From an uncultured Chloroflexus sp. (GTDB lineage: Bacteria > Chloroflexota > Chloroflexia > Chloroflexales > Chloroflexaceae), in contig NZ_CAKZNK010000127.1 of the NCBI RefSeq assembly GCF_937129525.1, positions 1-64,000 of the forward strand: 64,000 nt of DNA, in the 5' to 3' direction. The notes beneath the pieces are model-generated. The model was given only the letters and a program-made list of their open reading frames with translations, was not told the origin of the DNA and searched no databases. A program made the position numbers and the translations under genes. Shown piece by piece: positions 54,162 to 62,900 of the stretch; the stretch's first letter is position 1; each line of letters begins with the position of its first letter.

Positions 54162-55280
54162 TCAGCTCTGGCGTGACTGACCAAAGAGACGTTCTTGTAC
54201 CGCCGCGCGCAGATCGCGCGCAATCTTGATGTCGGTCAACGAGATACCGAGTCCTACTATCGTTTGCGCTACTTCGGGACTGACGCCAATCAAGATCAGA
54301 CGCGCGCCCAGCAACCGCGCGCTGCGCGCCAGCGCAATCAAGCCATTAGCCCCCTCCTGATCGAGGTATGGTACACCGGTAATATCGACCAGCAACGAAC
54401 GCGCCCGGCTTTGTTCGAGTGACTCGAGTGCCCGCTGCTGGGCCAGCGCAAGCCGCTGGCTATCGAGCACTCCAATCAGCGGCATGATCAGCATGTCGTC
54501 GTGAACGGCCAGAATCGGCACACTCAGGGCCTGAATCTCGCGCCGCTGTCGTTCATTTTCGCTCAAAGCCGCAGATAACGCTCGCTGCCGCTGCTCACTC
54601 TCAGCCAGGGCAGCCTGCAACGCCGCTGTGCGTTCAATCACGCGCAGTTCGAGCGCCTGATTGGTCTCACCCAACCGCCGGGCCAACTCTTCGGCTCTGG
54701 CCTGCGCCGCAGTTGCCAGTGCGATGGCGTGTTGCACACTTCGGGTACCAATCCCGGCTATCACACCGCATGCCACTGTGAGCAATACGCCAACGACTAC
54801 CACTTCACCGGGGCCAGGTGAGTCTTGAGCCTGACCGGCCAGCGCCAGCCACTGCCCGATCGAACCGGCGACGCTCGCGAGCACGGACAGAACAACATGG
54901 GATACCCGCCCAACTACCGCCGCCGTGACCACCGCGACTACGGCAAAGACCGGTACCAGACCGATTTGACCGGTACCGAAGGGGATCAGGGCAAAACTGC
55001 CCACCAGAACGATAATTAAGCCTATTGTTGCCTGATCTACCCGACCTGAGCGAGTCAACACCATGATTGCAATCAGTAGCGCTAACCCGATAAGCGAGGA
55101 AATTAATTGCGGTATCGGATCGGGTTGGATCAAAACCAGAGGGATTGATAGCAGCGTCAGAAGGATAAGAACAAGCCCAATCACCATCAAGTTCTGTCCA
55201 CGCCGCCGCAGTTCAGGATCAGAGAGAGGCACTGTTATAAGGTTACTCCATGACCAAGAATGCATCGCAGTGACCACCAT
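54162..55280 (-). CDS. Membrane protein with coiled coil and stressosome-like STAS domain
   Basis: The 372-aa protein has about six membrane segments (~30-190), a long coiled coil (~190-255; EELARRLGETNQALELRVIE) and a C-terminal STAS domain (~255-365). The STAS domain matches RsbR-type stressosome proteins (VDITGVPYLDQEGANGLI, then LLGARLILIGVSPEVAQTIVGLG). The Thr or Ser normally phosphorylated right after the conserved Asp (VDT) is Gln here (LDQ), so switching by phosphorylation at that site looks impossible. It may sense a membrane signal and scaffold other STAS proteins. No strong ribosome binding site precedes the ATG. Its upstream region carries four ACAATGT-type motifs. Confidence 0.82.
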   Translation of the reverse strand: MVVTAMHSWSWSNLITVPLSDPELRRRGQNLMVIGLVLILLTLLSIPLVLIQPDPIPQLISSLIGLALLIAIMVLTRSGRVDQATIGLIIVLVGSFALIPFGTGQIGLVPVFAVVAVVTAAVVGRVSHVVLSVLASVAGSIGQWLALAGQAQDSPGPGEVVVVGVLLTVACGVIAGIGTRSVQHAIALATAAQARAEELARRLGETNQALELRVIERTAALQAALAESEQRQRALSAALSENERQRREIQALSVPILAVHDDMLIMPLIGVLDSQRLALAQQRALESLEQSRARSLLVDITGVPYLDQEGANGLIALARSARLLGARLILIGVSPEVAQTIVGLGISLTDIKIARDLRAAVQERLFGQSRQS

Positions 55281-55339
55281 TCTGGATTATTGTGCCTGAA
55301 AACACAGATAGTTATCGTTCGTAGACGCATGAATGATCG

Positions 55340-55390
55340 GGACAATGTCCAAATAAGACAATGTACTACCGGCATTGTAGCGCATTGTCA
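55340..55390. promoter_or_regulatory. Cluster of ACAATGT/CATTGT motifs upstream of the STAS gene
   Basis: GGACAATGTCC (55340-55350, an 11-bp palindrome), GACAATGTAC (55357-55366), GGCATTGTAG (55371-55380) and CGCATTGTCA (55381-55390) lie within 51 bases. Two orientations and helical-turn-like spacing suggest a multi-site operator. The regulator is unknown. Confidence 0.4.
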
Positions 55391-55430
55391 CCATTCATAT
55401 CATATCTACGCGCGAGCCTTGAGGAATGAT

Positions 55431-56315
55431 TCACCCGGCTAAAAACGGCCTGATCAGCCGCAATACCTCTTCCGGTCGCTGCTCGGGAAACCAGTGCGGG
55501 TTGGCGGTGAGATGCACCTGGCAATCTGGTCGCTGTTGCAATGCCAGTTCGAAACCGGCAGTTGACGCGATCCGATCGAGCGGACAACGCATAAAGAGGA
55601 CGGGAAAGCGAATATCGGTGAATGGAGGTTGTCTTCCATAGCCAATCAGTCGTAGCGGCAACCGCATCAATGTTAATGGCCAATCCCAGTAATGAAAACT
55701 ATCACAGGCGGCATTGGCAGCGTCTGGCGCGCGGTAGCCACCGAGCATAAGCATGGCTGCGGTCAGATGTCGCGCCGGTGGCAGGTAATAGGGCAGACCA
55801 AAGAGCACGCTGTACAGCCACGCCAGCGCCCGCAACCCATGTTCGGCCCAATCGTAGCGAAACGACGATCCTACCGAAAGTGCCACCATCTTCTCGATTG
55901 GCACATCGGGTCGCCGTCGCACCAGCGCCCAGGTCAGTGTTGCGCCCCAATCGTGAGCGATAATCACCACCTTGCCGGTCGGACTGGCAGCAATCACCGC
56001 GTCGATCAACGCCGCCACTTCGCGCGCCAGCCTTCCCCGACGCAGATCGGCCAGCGATGGCCAGGAAGGATTGGTGCGCCGGTTAGGTAAAGCAATCGCA
56101 TAAATATTGCGCCCGCGCAGCCAGTCCCGCTTGCGTTCGTCTGGAGTCACATAGGTGTCAAACATGCGTTCCGAGTCGGGGAACCCATGGATCAGCAGTA
56201 TCGGACTGCGATGGCTGTCGGGATGGTCATGAATCCGGCGTAGCCGACACAAGAGACGACAGGCCGGCGGCTGCCGGAGAGCAGTCCAGAACGTTGGAAA
56301 TGGTTTGATCGTCAT
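55431..56315 (-). CDS. Alpha/beta hydrolase (epoxide hydrolase/haloalkane dehalogenase-like)
   Basis: The 294-aa protein has the oxyanion-hole motif LLIHGFPDS, the nucleophile elbow VIIAHDWGATL with Asp as nucleophile, and a likely catalytic His in NPHWFPEQRPEEV. Asp as nucleophile places it with epoxide hydrolases and dehalogenases, but the substrate is unknown. The frame starts at a TTG (56321) overlapping the end of the MFS gene; the ATG at 56315, with GGAG ten bases upstream, is preferred. The two genes form one operon. Confidence 0.87.
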   Translation of the reverse strand: MTIKPFPTFWTALRQPPACRLLCRLRRIHDHPDSHRSPILLIHGFPDSERMFDTYVTPDERKRDWLRGRNIYAIALPNRRTNPSWPSLADLRRGRLAREVAALIDAVIAASPTGKVVIIAHDWGATLTWALVRRRPDVPIEKMVALSVGSSFRYDWAEHGLRALAWLYSVLFGLPYYLPPARHLTAAMLMLGGYRAPDAANAACDSFHYWDWPLTLMRLPLRLIGYGRQPPFTDIRFPVLFMRCPLDRIASTAGFELALQQRPDCQVHLTANPHWFPEQRPEEVLRLIRPFLAG

Positions 56316-56317
56316 CG

Positions 56318-57577
56318 TCAATCAGCTCCGGCCACAACCCGGCGAGATGGCTGCCCCCACCAGAGCGCTGCGCTCAACGGGATCAGGCTCAGCACCGCCC
56401 CAAACAGGCACAGCAACAGATACCCCAATCCGGACAGGATAAAACCACTACTCAAGCTACCGAACGCTGAACCGAGATTGACAAGGAGATCACTCATACC
56501 CTGCGTCGAACCACGCTCAGCCGGAGTGATGGCATCGGCCAGCAGTGATGATCCGGCGATGTAGCAAAAATTCCAGCCCAATCCCACCAGGAACAGCCCT
56601 AATGCCAGCCATGGTGTTAGCAGCGAAGCTGGCGCAATCAGCGCCCCGGCAATCAACATTAACGCGCCGAGAATGATAGTGAGTGAGCGCCCCAACCGGT
56701 CGGCCACCCGCCCCGTAAACATCGACAATCCGTACATGCCGAACGTGTGTGCGCCGATCACCAATGAGATGCTGTCAAGACCGTGCGCATGGTGGCTCAT
56801 GTGCAACGAGGTGACGCTCATCACCAGCACCATGACCACTTGTCCCAGCACCATACTGATCAGACCGAGCCGCGCGAGTGACAATTGCAAAATTATTGAT
56901 AACGACCGCGCTGAAGCAGGTGGCGTAACGATGGTAGTCGATGCTTTGGCTGCCACACGCAACGAGAGCAGACGCGGATCGGGTCGTAAAAATAGAAACA
57001 AGGCCGACGCGGCTACCGCAAAGAGCAATGCGCCACCGAACATAGGGCCGGTCAATTCGGGTAATCCACGCGCTGCCGCGAGCTGGCCTAACGGCCCAAC
57101 CAGTAATGGCCCGCCAACGGCCCCAATCGTGCCGGCAAACACGACGGTGCTGATTGCGCCGGCCCGCCGATCCGGCATCACGGCATCGGCAGCGGCATAG
57201 CGGCTCTGATCGGTGATGCCACGCGCTGTGCCAACCAGGAACAGTCCGCACAGAAAGAGGAAAAACGACTGATTGAGCACGGCAATACCGTCGATCAGCA
57301 TCCCGCCGATGCCCAGGAGCATCCCGATAATCAGGCCGGGGCGCCGGCCAAACTGTTGCATCGCCCGACCCGATGGATAGGCCGACAGCGCTGCCCCGGC
57401 CAGCATCAGAGTTGCCGGCAGACCGGCCAGCGCATCGTTGCCACTCAATTGCGCGCCGGCGATGGCGTTAACCGCGATATTGGCGATGAAGGCGGCTGAA
57501 GCTAAACTTTGCGCCACGAATAGTGTGCCGATGATACGGCGGGTGACTGCGGCTTGATCAACGGGGCTTGGAAACAC
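56318..57577 (-). CDS. Major facilitator superfamily transporter
   Basis: The 419-aa protein has about 12 membrane segments and the MFS loop motif between helices 2 and 3 (PSGRAMQQFGRRPGL) plus the second-half equivalent GRVADRLGRSLTI. It probably exports a small molecule by proton antiport. The GTG start has GGAGCAGG eight bases upstream. Its end abuts the alpha/beta hydrolase gene, so export and hydrolysis of a related compound is a reasonable but unproven idea. Confidence 0.9.
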   Translation of the reverse strand: MFPSPVDQAAVTRRIIGTLFVAQSLASAAFIANIAVNAIAGAQLSGNDALAGLPATLMLAGAALSAYPSGRAMQQFGRRPGLIIGMLLGIGGMLIDGIAVLNQSFFLFLCGLFLVGTARGITDQSRYAAADAVMPDRRAGAISTVVFAGTIGAVGGPLLVGPLGQLAAARGLPELTGPMFGGALLFAVAASALFLFLRPDPRLLSLRVAAKASTTIVTPPASARSLSIILQLSLARLGLISMVLGQVVMVLVMSVTSLHMSHHAHGLDSISLVIGAHTFGMYGLSMFTGRVADRLGRSLTIILGALMLIAGALIAPASLLTPWLALGLFLVGLGWNFCYIAGSSLLADAITPAERGSTQGMSDLLVNLGSAFGSLSSGFILSGLGYLLLCLFGAVLSLIPLSAALWWGQPSRRVVAGAD

Positions 57578-58190
57578 GACGCCTGCTCCGTACTGATGGG
57601 GTGATACTCAAATCAGACCACGTGGCAGGCCGCGATAACAGCGCATCGATAACGTCGCTATCTGCGTCTGCTACCGATCACATTGCCTGCTCAGATGCCA
57701 GTATAACAGATTTTGCTGTGTCAAATATTGCCATAATGAAGCTTGAACTTTTGTTCGCTCCAGTCGCCCTGATCATTGTTTTCACTCAGACGCCTTGCGG
57801 CAATATCACCTGCTGTGTGGAATCGGTAACGCCGCCGCGCCAGACCTCCTCTGTCCCACCACCTGATATTGATAGCCGCAACCTTGCTTCGCGCAGAAGC
57901 CAACTCAGTGACTTGTTCTATGGTATGATGCAGAATATTCGGCCACCTCTTAATGAAAGCGTTACTAGTATCATTAGATCAAAAAGCTACAGTTGCGCCA
58001 ACAAAAAGCGAACTCTAAGCAACTGCCTGCAAACCGGTAAAACGATGACATCCAGCCCTGTCGCTACACTCGGCGCCCTGGTTACTATCGGGGATAGGCG
58101 AAATCCCATTGAGTAGATTTGTCAACCAACGCGGCAACTTGTCCATCGCCTTTCACATCACTGCTGCCTTTGCCGGTAGCTTCTGCCAAT
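57578..58190. other. Intergenic region with AT-richer stretch
   Basis: A plus-strand frame of 182 codons (57568-58116) shows no domain, signal or ribosome binding site and is not accepted. TATGGTATGATGC near 57919 resembles a -10 region for the next gene, without a clear -35 box. Confidence 0.4.
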
Positions 58191-58676
58191 ATGCGCATCT
58201 TCCGTCAGTTCCAGCTCATGATCGCCCGTATATCATCGACTCGAGCCGGCGCATGGTTCGCGCGCGCATGCGTGCAACCGCTCGATCGCCTTGTGTTACG
58301 GGTCAGTGGAGGCCGATTCGGAGTCGTCTCGCTCGTCTATCCAACCCTGGTCTTAATCACAACCGGTGCCCGCAGCGGGAAGCAGCGTCGCGCGCCGCTA
58401 CTCTTCCTGCCCGATGGGAGTCGAGTCGTGATCGTGGCCTCAAATTTTGGTCGCGCCCAACTTCCTGGCTGGTACTACAATCTCCGCGCGAATCCTGAGG
58501 CCAAAGTGAATATCTACGGCCACACTTATACCTGTCGGGCACGCGAGGCGACCGGCATCGAGTATATCGAGTTGTGGGAGCGAGCGGCGCGTTATTACCC
58601 TGGCTTTGCCGCATATGCGCGGCGGGCAAAACGAACAGTGCCGATTATCGTGCTTGACATCAATACACCCACATGA
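58191..58676 (+). CDS. Deazaflavin (F420)-type nitroreductase family protein (DDN-like)
   Basis: The ~161-aa protein matches the F420-binding split-barrel family. Visible motifs are LVLITTGARSGKQRRAPLLF, VIVASNFGRAQLPGWYYNL and ANPEAKVNI. Relatives reduce substrates with F420H2. The start is uncertain: ATG 58191 fits the family N-terminus (RIFRQFQLMIARI), but no ribosome binding site is seen, and the frame is open to 58119. Its 3' end overlaps the convergent ABC permease gene by 17 bases. Confidence 0.82.
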   Translation: MRIFRQFQLMIARISSTRAGAWFARACVQPLDRLVLRVSGGRFGVVSLVYPTLVLITTGARSGKQRRAPLLFLPDGSRVVIVASNFGRAQLPGWYYNLRANPEAKVNIYGHTYTCRAREATGIEYIELWERAARYYPGFAAYARRAKRTVPIIVLDINTPT

Positions 58677-60927
58677 TCACCAGCGGCGTGAGCAACCCTT
58701 CGACCAGCGCCGCCAGTAACACCAGCGGCGCAATCAGCAAGAGCCAGACCTTCACCGCCTGCGCCACTGCCCAGAGCAGATTCTCGCCCACCGTAAACTC
58801 GCCTGGAGCGGTCAGCAAGGCCGCTCCCATGCGCAAACCCAACGCGGCACTGATCATGAAGACTGGCAGTTCGATGATGCCGTGCGGCAACAGGTAAGCG
58901 ACCAGAAAAGCAATCGGACTATCCAGCCCCACCCCACCGCGTTCGATCAAGCGGCCACAGACATAGCCAATCTGGGCAAAGACTGTTGCCGGCACCAGAA
59001 ATGGAAAGACCCCAAGGCTCACTGGCGCCAGCAGATTCGACAAAATGGACACCCGCAGGTTGTTGAAGAAGACAAACAATGCCAGCAACAGCGAAGGCGC
59101 CGGGCCAACTGCAATCAGATCAAGCGCGCGTTCAACTGCTGGAAACACGACGACCCGCGCCTGAATCCACCCGAAACCAAACCCACCAATCGCCGCCAGG
59201 AGGCTTACTGCCAGCGGCAGCCGCAACTCGCGCAGCAAAGCCAGCAATTCGTAGCGGTAAAAGCGAACTGGCGAGAAGGGCAATCCAGCATAGGCATAGA
59301 GTGGCGTTCCCGCCGGTTGATACTCGTTGAAGAAACGACGGAAAACCTGCCAGAGTCGGCGCAAACCAATCTCCTCGCGGCTGCGCGAAAAGATGGCCGC
59401 CCGCCGAAACGTTTGCAAACCGCTGCGGAGAAACGCCAATCCGATCACAAATATCGCCAGCATCGCCAGCCAGATCACATCAAACCGACGCGCGATGAAA
59501 TACGGCGCTTGCGTCTGCAAGAGCGCAGTGGTTGGCAGCAGAATACCCGACGCCAGCAGCGATGCTTCGCGCACGCTGCCGGCATGGATCGAGAGACTGA
59601 CAGCGCCGGTCACCAGCGCTAACGCCACCGTTACCGTAAGCAAGCCCATCTGCATCAACAAGTCAGGTGACATACTATCGGTATACAACGCCGGCAGACC
59701 AAACGCTACCATCCCATAGAAGAGATATTGCGTCGCCAGCCCGGTCACAAGTGGAATGGTGAGCGTACCGACCAGTTTGCCAAGAAAGAGTTGACGATCC
59801 GAAACCGGTAATGCGCAGAGCGACTCAAGCGTATTGCGTTCCCGCTCGCCGACGAATGACTCGAGTGCGGCGACCAGCGCAAAACTGATCGGCACAAAAC
59901 CAGCCAGCACGCCACCGAATGGAATCAGTGGCGCGATTGCCAGCGGATCGTCAAGGCGGGGCAAGAGCGCATGAATACCGGCGACCAACCCCGTTGGCAT
60001 CAAAATGGTTAGAAAAACGAGCAGCATCATCGAGCGCCAATCGCGGGTGATCTCGATCATTTCACGTCGGGCAATCACCCAAATCGGGCCGCCGTGAAAC
60101 CACGTAATCTGCCGCCGAGGACGGAGTCCAAACCAGGGCCGTCGGAGCTGCTCGCGCGCCAGCAACTCTTCGCGACTGAAGGAACGCATACCGGTCTGCA
60201 CTAGCAGCACAACCAGCGCATTCAAACCTAACCAGACTGCTACCACCAGATCCCAGCGTTCGCCCACGATGAGGAACGCGATCAATTGCACGATCAGCGC
60301 CAATGGCACCAAAATCAGGCTAGAGAGCAGACTTGCCGCCCGCACCGTCATCACGTGCGACGAGATGATAACTGCGCCGCTGACCATCACCAGCGCCATA
60401 GTCATCACCAGCGCCAGCAACAACATCACACGCAATGGCTGAAACGCGACCAACGCCACATCTACCGCAAAGAGCCAGAGGATCGCGCTAAAGACCAGTT
60501 GACTGAGCAGCGTGCCTAGCAACGGTAGTGCCAGCGCCGCCACCAGCTTCGCCAGATACAGCTCACGATCACCCAGCGGCATGGCCAGCAACGTCTCCAG
60601 TGTCTGCCGTTCGCGTTCGCCTGCAAACGACTCGAGCGCCAGAATGAGCGAAAAACCGGCGGGCAAGAAACCAACCAGCAGGATAGCAAACGGCACGATC
60701 TGAGTGGCAAGTTCAAGCTGTTCGGTAAACCGGATAAAGACCAGCATGGCCGAGGCAACCAGGAGCGGCAACGCCAGCGCCAGCATAATGAGCGGGATCA
60801 GCAGGCGCCAATCGGTCAAGGTATCACGCAGCTCGCGCCTGGTAATGACCCACCACGCCGGCAGAGAACGGGCAGTACTGGTCGCCGAAACCGATCGAGA
60901 GAGCGAAAATCGTTTCATCATTGTCAC
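58660..60927 (-). CDS. ABC-2 permease duplicated and fused to a SpoIIM-like domain
   Basis: The 755-aa protein has three parts. Residues ~20-250 and ~275-510 are two ABC-2 type permease units, each with an ARRE/TRREL N-terminal amphipathic segment, a DWR motif, and the repeated ALESFAGERERQTLETLLAMP / ALESFVGERERNTLESLCALP loop. Residues ~560-755 resemble SpoIIM/DUF95 (FFNNLRVSILSN, LLPHGIIELPVFMISAALGL). It is the membrane part of an exporter with the ATPase encoded immediately upstream; their stop and start overlap as GTGA. A single chain would supply both membrane halves. The substrate is unknown. Confidence 0.85.
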   Translation of the reverse strand: MTMMKRFSLSRSVSATSTARSLPAWWVITRRELRDTLTDWRLLIPLIMLALALPLLVASAMLVFIRFTEQLELATQIVPFAILLVGFLPAGFSLILALESFAGERERQTLETLLAMPLGDRELYLAKLVAALALPLLGTLLSQLVFSAILWLFAVDVALVAFQPLRVMLLLALVMTMALVMVSGAVIISSHVMTVRAASLLSSLILVPLALIVQLIAFLIVGERWDLVVAVWLGLNALVVLLVQTGMRSFSREELLAREQLRRPWFGLRPRRQITWFHGGPIWVIARREMIEITRDWRSMMLLVFLTILMPTGLVAGIHALLPRLDDPLAIAPLIPFGGVLAGFVPISFALVAALESFVGERERNTLESLCALPVSDRQLFLGKLVGTLTIPLVTGLATQYLFYGMVAFGLPALYTDSMSPDLLMQMGLLTVTVALALVTGAVSLSIHAGSVREASLLASGILLPTTALLQTQAPYFIARRFDVIWLAMLAIFVIGLAFLRSGLQTFRRAAIFSRSREEIGLRRLWQVFRRFFNEYQPAGTPLYAYAGLPFSPVRFYRYELLALLRELRLPLAVSLLAAIGGFGFGWIQARVVVFPAVERALDLIAVGPAPSLLLALFVFFNNLRVSILSNLLAPVSLGVFPFLVPATVFAQIGYVCGRLIERGGVGLDSPIAFLVAYLLPHGIIELPVFMISAALGLRMGAALLTAPGEFTVGENLLWAVAQAVKVWLLLIAPLVLLAALVEGLLTPLVIMWVY

Positions 60928-61865
60928 CGTGTCGCGGGGAGCGCTTCATCTTCGGCAACGATCCGCAAATACAGGTCTTCCAGCCGACGCGGTCGCTCGG
61001 CCAGGCGGTAGACCGCAATCCCGGCAGTTAGCAAACGCTCCAGAATAACTGGATTGAGCAGATGAGGTTCGCCAGTTTGCCAGACCAATCGATCGGCGCC
61101 AACAGGTTGCGCAGCAACCAGATCGCGAGTGATCATCAGCGCCCGATCCAGATCGGTTGATCGCGCGAGCGCCAGTTCAAAGGTCGGCTCACCGAGCAAC
61201 TGCTGACTCAGCTCAGCAAACGTGCCGGCGGCAATGATCTGCCCGCCGCGAATAATCGCAATCCGATCGGCTAGCTCCTCTGCTTCGCTGAGATTATGGG
61301 TGGTCAGCAAGATACTGCGCTTTGCGCTGCGCAATTCACCGATTGCGTCGCGCACCGTGCGCGCGCTCTGCGGATCCATCGCCGTCGTCGGCTCATCGAG
61401 AAACAGCACCGGTGGATCGTGGATCATGGCGCGGATCAACGCCATTTTCTGGCGCATGCCCTTGGAAAAACTCTCAAGATGGCGATCGCGCACTTCCCAC
61501 AGGCCAAACTGGCGCAAGAGCATTTCACTGCGCTGACGGCACTGCCTGGCCTCAAGACCGAGCAACGCGCCGAAGAAAGCCAGATACTCAAGCGCTGCCA
61601 TCCGCCCGTACAAACCGGGATATTCGGTCAGCAGACCGACCATACCGCGCACGCGGGGGGCATCGCGCGCAACATCGTGTCCGCAAATACGCGCTTGCCC
61701 ACTGCTCGGCGGCAAAATTGCCGCCAGCATACGCACCGTAGTCGTCTTGCCGGCGCCATTTGGCCCTAACAGCGCGACCAGTTCACCAGGCTGCACGATC
61801 AGATCGAGGTCACGAACTGCGACAAAATCACCGAATTGCTTGCTGAGATGAATGGCTTCAATCAT
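60924..61865 (-). CDS. ABC exporter ATP-binding protein
   Basis: The 313-aa ATPase drives the fused permease encoded downstream. It has Walker A GPNGAGKTT, the signature FSKGMRQKMALIRAM, Walker B VLFLDEPTTAMD and the switch His LTTHNLSE, then a C-terminal ~90-residue extension of the NatA/CcmA type. ATG 61865 lies after AGGTAGGCAGG; the frame is open to 61970. Its stop overlaps the permease start. Confidence 0.93.
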   Translation of the reverse strand: MIEAIHLSKQFGDFVAVRDLDLIVQPGELVALLGPNGAGKTTTVRMLAAILPPSSGQARICGHDVARDAPRVRGMVGLLTEYPGLYGRMAALEYLAFFGALLGLEARQCRQRSEMLLRQFGLWEVRDRHLESFSKGMRQKMALIRAMIHDPPVLFLDEPTTAMDPQSARTVRDAIGELRSAKRSILLTTHNLSEAEELADRIAIIRGGQIIAAGTFAELSQQLLGEPTFELALARSTDLDRALMITRDLVAAQPVGADRLVWQTGEPHLLNPVILERLLTAGIAVYRLAERPRRLEDLYLRIVAEDEALPATR

Positions 61866-62052
61866 ATCCTGCCTACCTGAATAGCGGCATTGTCGGCGCT
61901 CATAGCACCCCTTGGTATTGTAGCCCGACTGTGTAACCATTGGCAGCCTGTGAACCGTACATTCCGCCAAACCGGATCGACCTTTACCTTCCTGCGCCAG
62001 CCCAATTCAGGTATACTGCAAGATAGATTTCCACAGAATGGCGGAGTATGAT

Positions 62053-62340
62053 ATGGATGAACCTCAACGCAGTAACGGCCCAGATATGGGCAACCATCTG
62101 ACCTACTGGAGTATTGTCGGTATCACGGCGCTGCTCTGCTTTGCCTGGCTGCTGACCGGCAGTCTGGTGCTGACGCTTATCATCATCGTGCTCGGATTAC
62201 TCCATCTGGCTCAGTTCTTTCCCGATGCCGAAGTCTTTGTTCGCTCAGATCCGATCCTGCTTGGCCTCCGCCGTTTCTCGCTCGTGCTGGTGTTGATCAT
62301 CACCGTGATCGCAGTCACCATCCGGTTCATTCGGTTGTGA
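62053..62340 (+). CDS. Small membrane protein, unknown function
   Basis: The 95-aa protein has two to three membrane helices (LTYWSIVGITALLCFAWLL, LVLTLIIIVLGLLHLAQFF and a C-terminal helix). No family is recognised. ATG 62053 is chosen for CGGAG upstream; an ATG at 62038 is also in frame. TATACT at about 62012 with a weak TTCCTG 17 bases upstream could be its promoter. A second small membrane protein gene follows. Confidence 0.65.
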   Translation: MDEPQRSNGPDMGNHLTYWSIVGITALLCFAWLLTGSLVLTLIIIVLGLLHLAQFFPDAEVFVRSDPILLGLRRFSLVLVLIITVIAVTIRFIRL

Positions 62341-62380
62341 AATTTAGACATTTTGCACAAATCATGCAGCGTTTTAGTTG

Positions 62381-62409
62381 TTGAAATCATCCAAATCCTC
62401 TGCTATGAT
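62381..62409 (+). promoter_or_regulatory. Sigma70-type promoter for the 87-aa membrane protein gene
   Basis: TTGAAA (62381-62386) and TATGAT (62404-62409) are 17 bases apart, 94 bases before the gene start. Confidence 0.7.
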
Positions 62410-62502
62410 GCGAGCAGATAGCCATCATGAGCGACCGATGGCTCCCGTCAGTCTCAATGGAGAGCTGAACGGTAGTTGCAATGCGGCAGCGCGGAGGAAG
62501 CG

Positions 62503-62766
62503 ATGGAAGTGCAAGGTATCCTGATCGGCTTGACTGGATGGGCGGCAACGGCAATCATGGCGCTTGGCACACAACGGCTCTCGTCAATCGAGCAACGGGC
62601 CGTGATCGTGTGTAGCTGGCTGGTGTGGATGATTCCTGGTTTCGGCACGTTCGTGCGCAGTGGGGCGATCACGATTGATACGGCAGCGCTGTTTATCGGC
62701 GTCTCTACCATTCTGCTGGCCGCGCTGCTGCTGATCGGCGCGCGCGGGCGTAAGCGGGCGCGCTGA
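62503..62766 (+). CDS. Small membrane protein, unknown function
   Basis: The 87-aa protein has an N-terminal helix with Gly (VQGILIGLTGWAATAIMALG), a central hydrophobic stretch and a third helix ending in the positive tail GARGRKRAR, so the C-terminus is probably cytosolic. No family is recognised. GGAGGAA lies four bases before ATG 62503. It has its own promoter and shares a bidirectional terminator with glnA. Confidence 0.7.
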   Translation: MEVQGILIGLTGWAATAIMALGTQRLSSIEQRAVIVCSWLVWMIPGFGTFVRSGAITIDTAALFIGVSTILLAALLLIGARGRKRAR

Positions 62767-62823
62767 GCGTGACACAATGATGCACAATCTGGATCGGCAT
62801 CATGACAACGGTGAGCAGACACC

Positions 62824-62852
62824 AAAAGGGCACGGCATGACCGTGCCCTTTT
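62824..62852. terminator. Bidirectional intrinsic terminator between the small membrane gene and glnA
   Basis: AAAAGGGCACGG and its complement pair around a 5-base loop, giving a 12-bp stem with TTTT on the 3' side in both directions. Confidence 0.88.
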
Positions 62853-62900
62853 GTGATGGCAATTTCTGGTGGAGCGCGGCGTGGTCGCGCCCCAGTCGCT

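Noticed and set aside
57568-58116. 182-codon frame between the MFS and nitroreductase genes
   Set aside because: It begins inside the MFS gene, has no ribosome binding site and shows no recognisable protein features.
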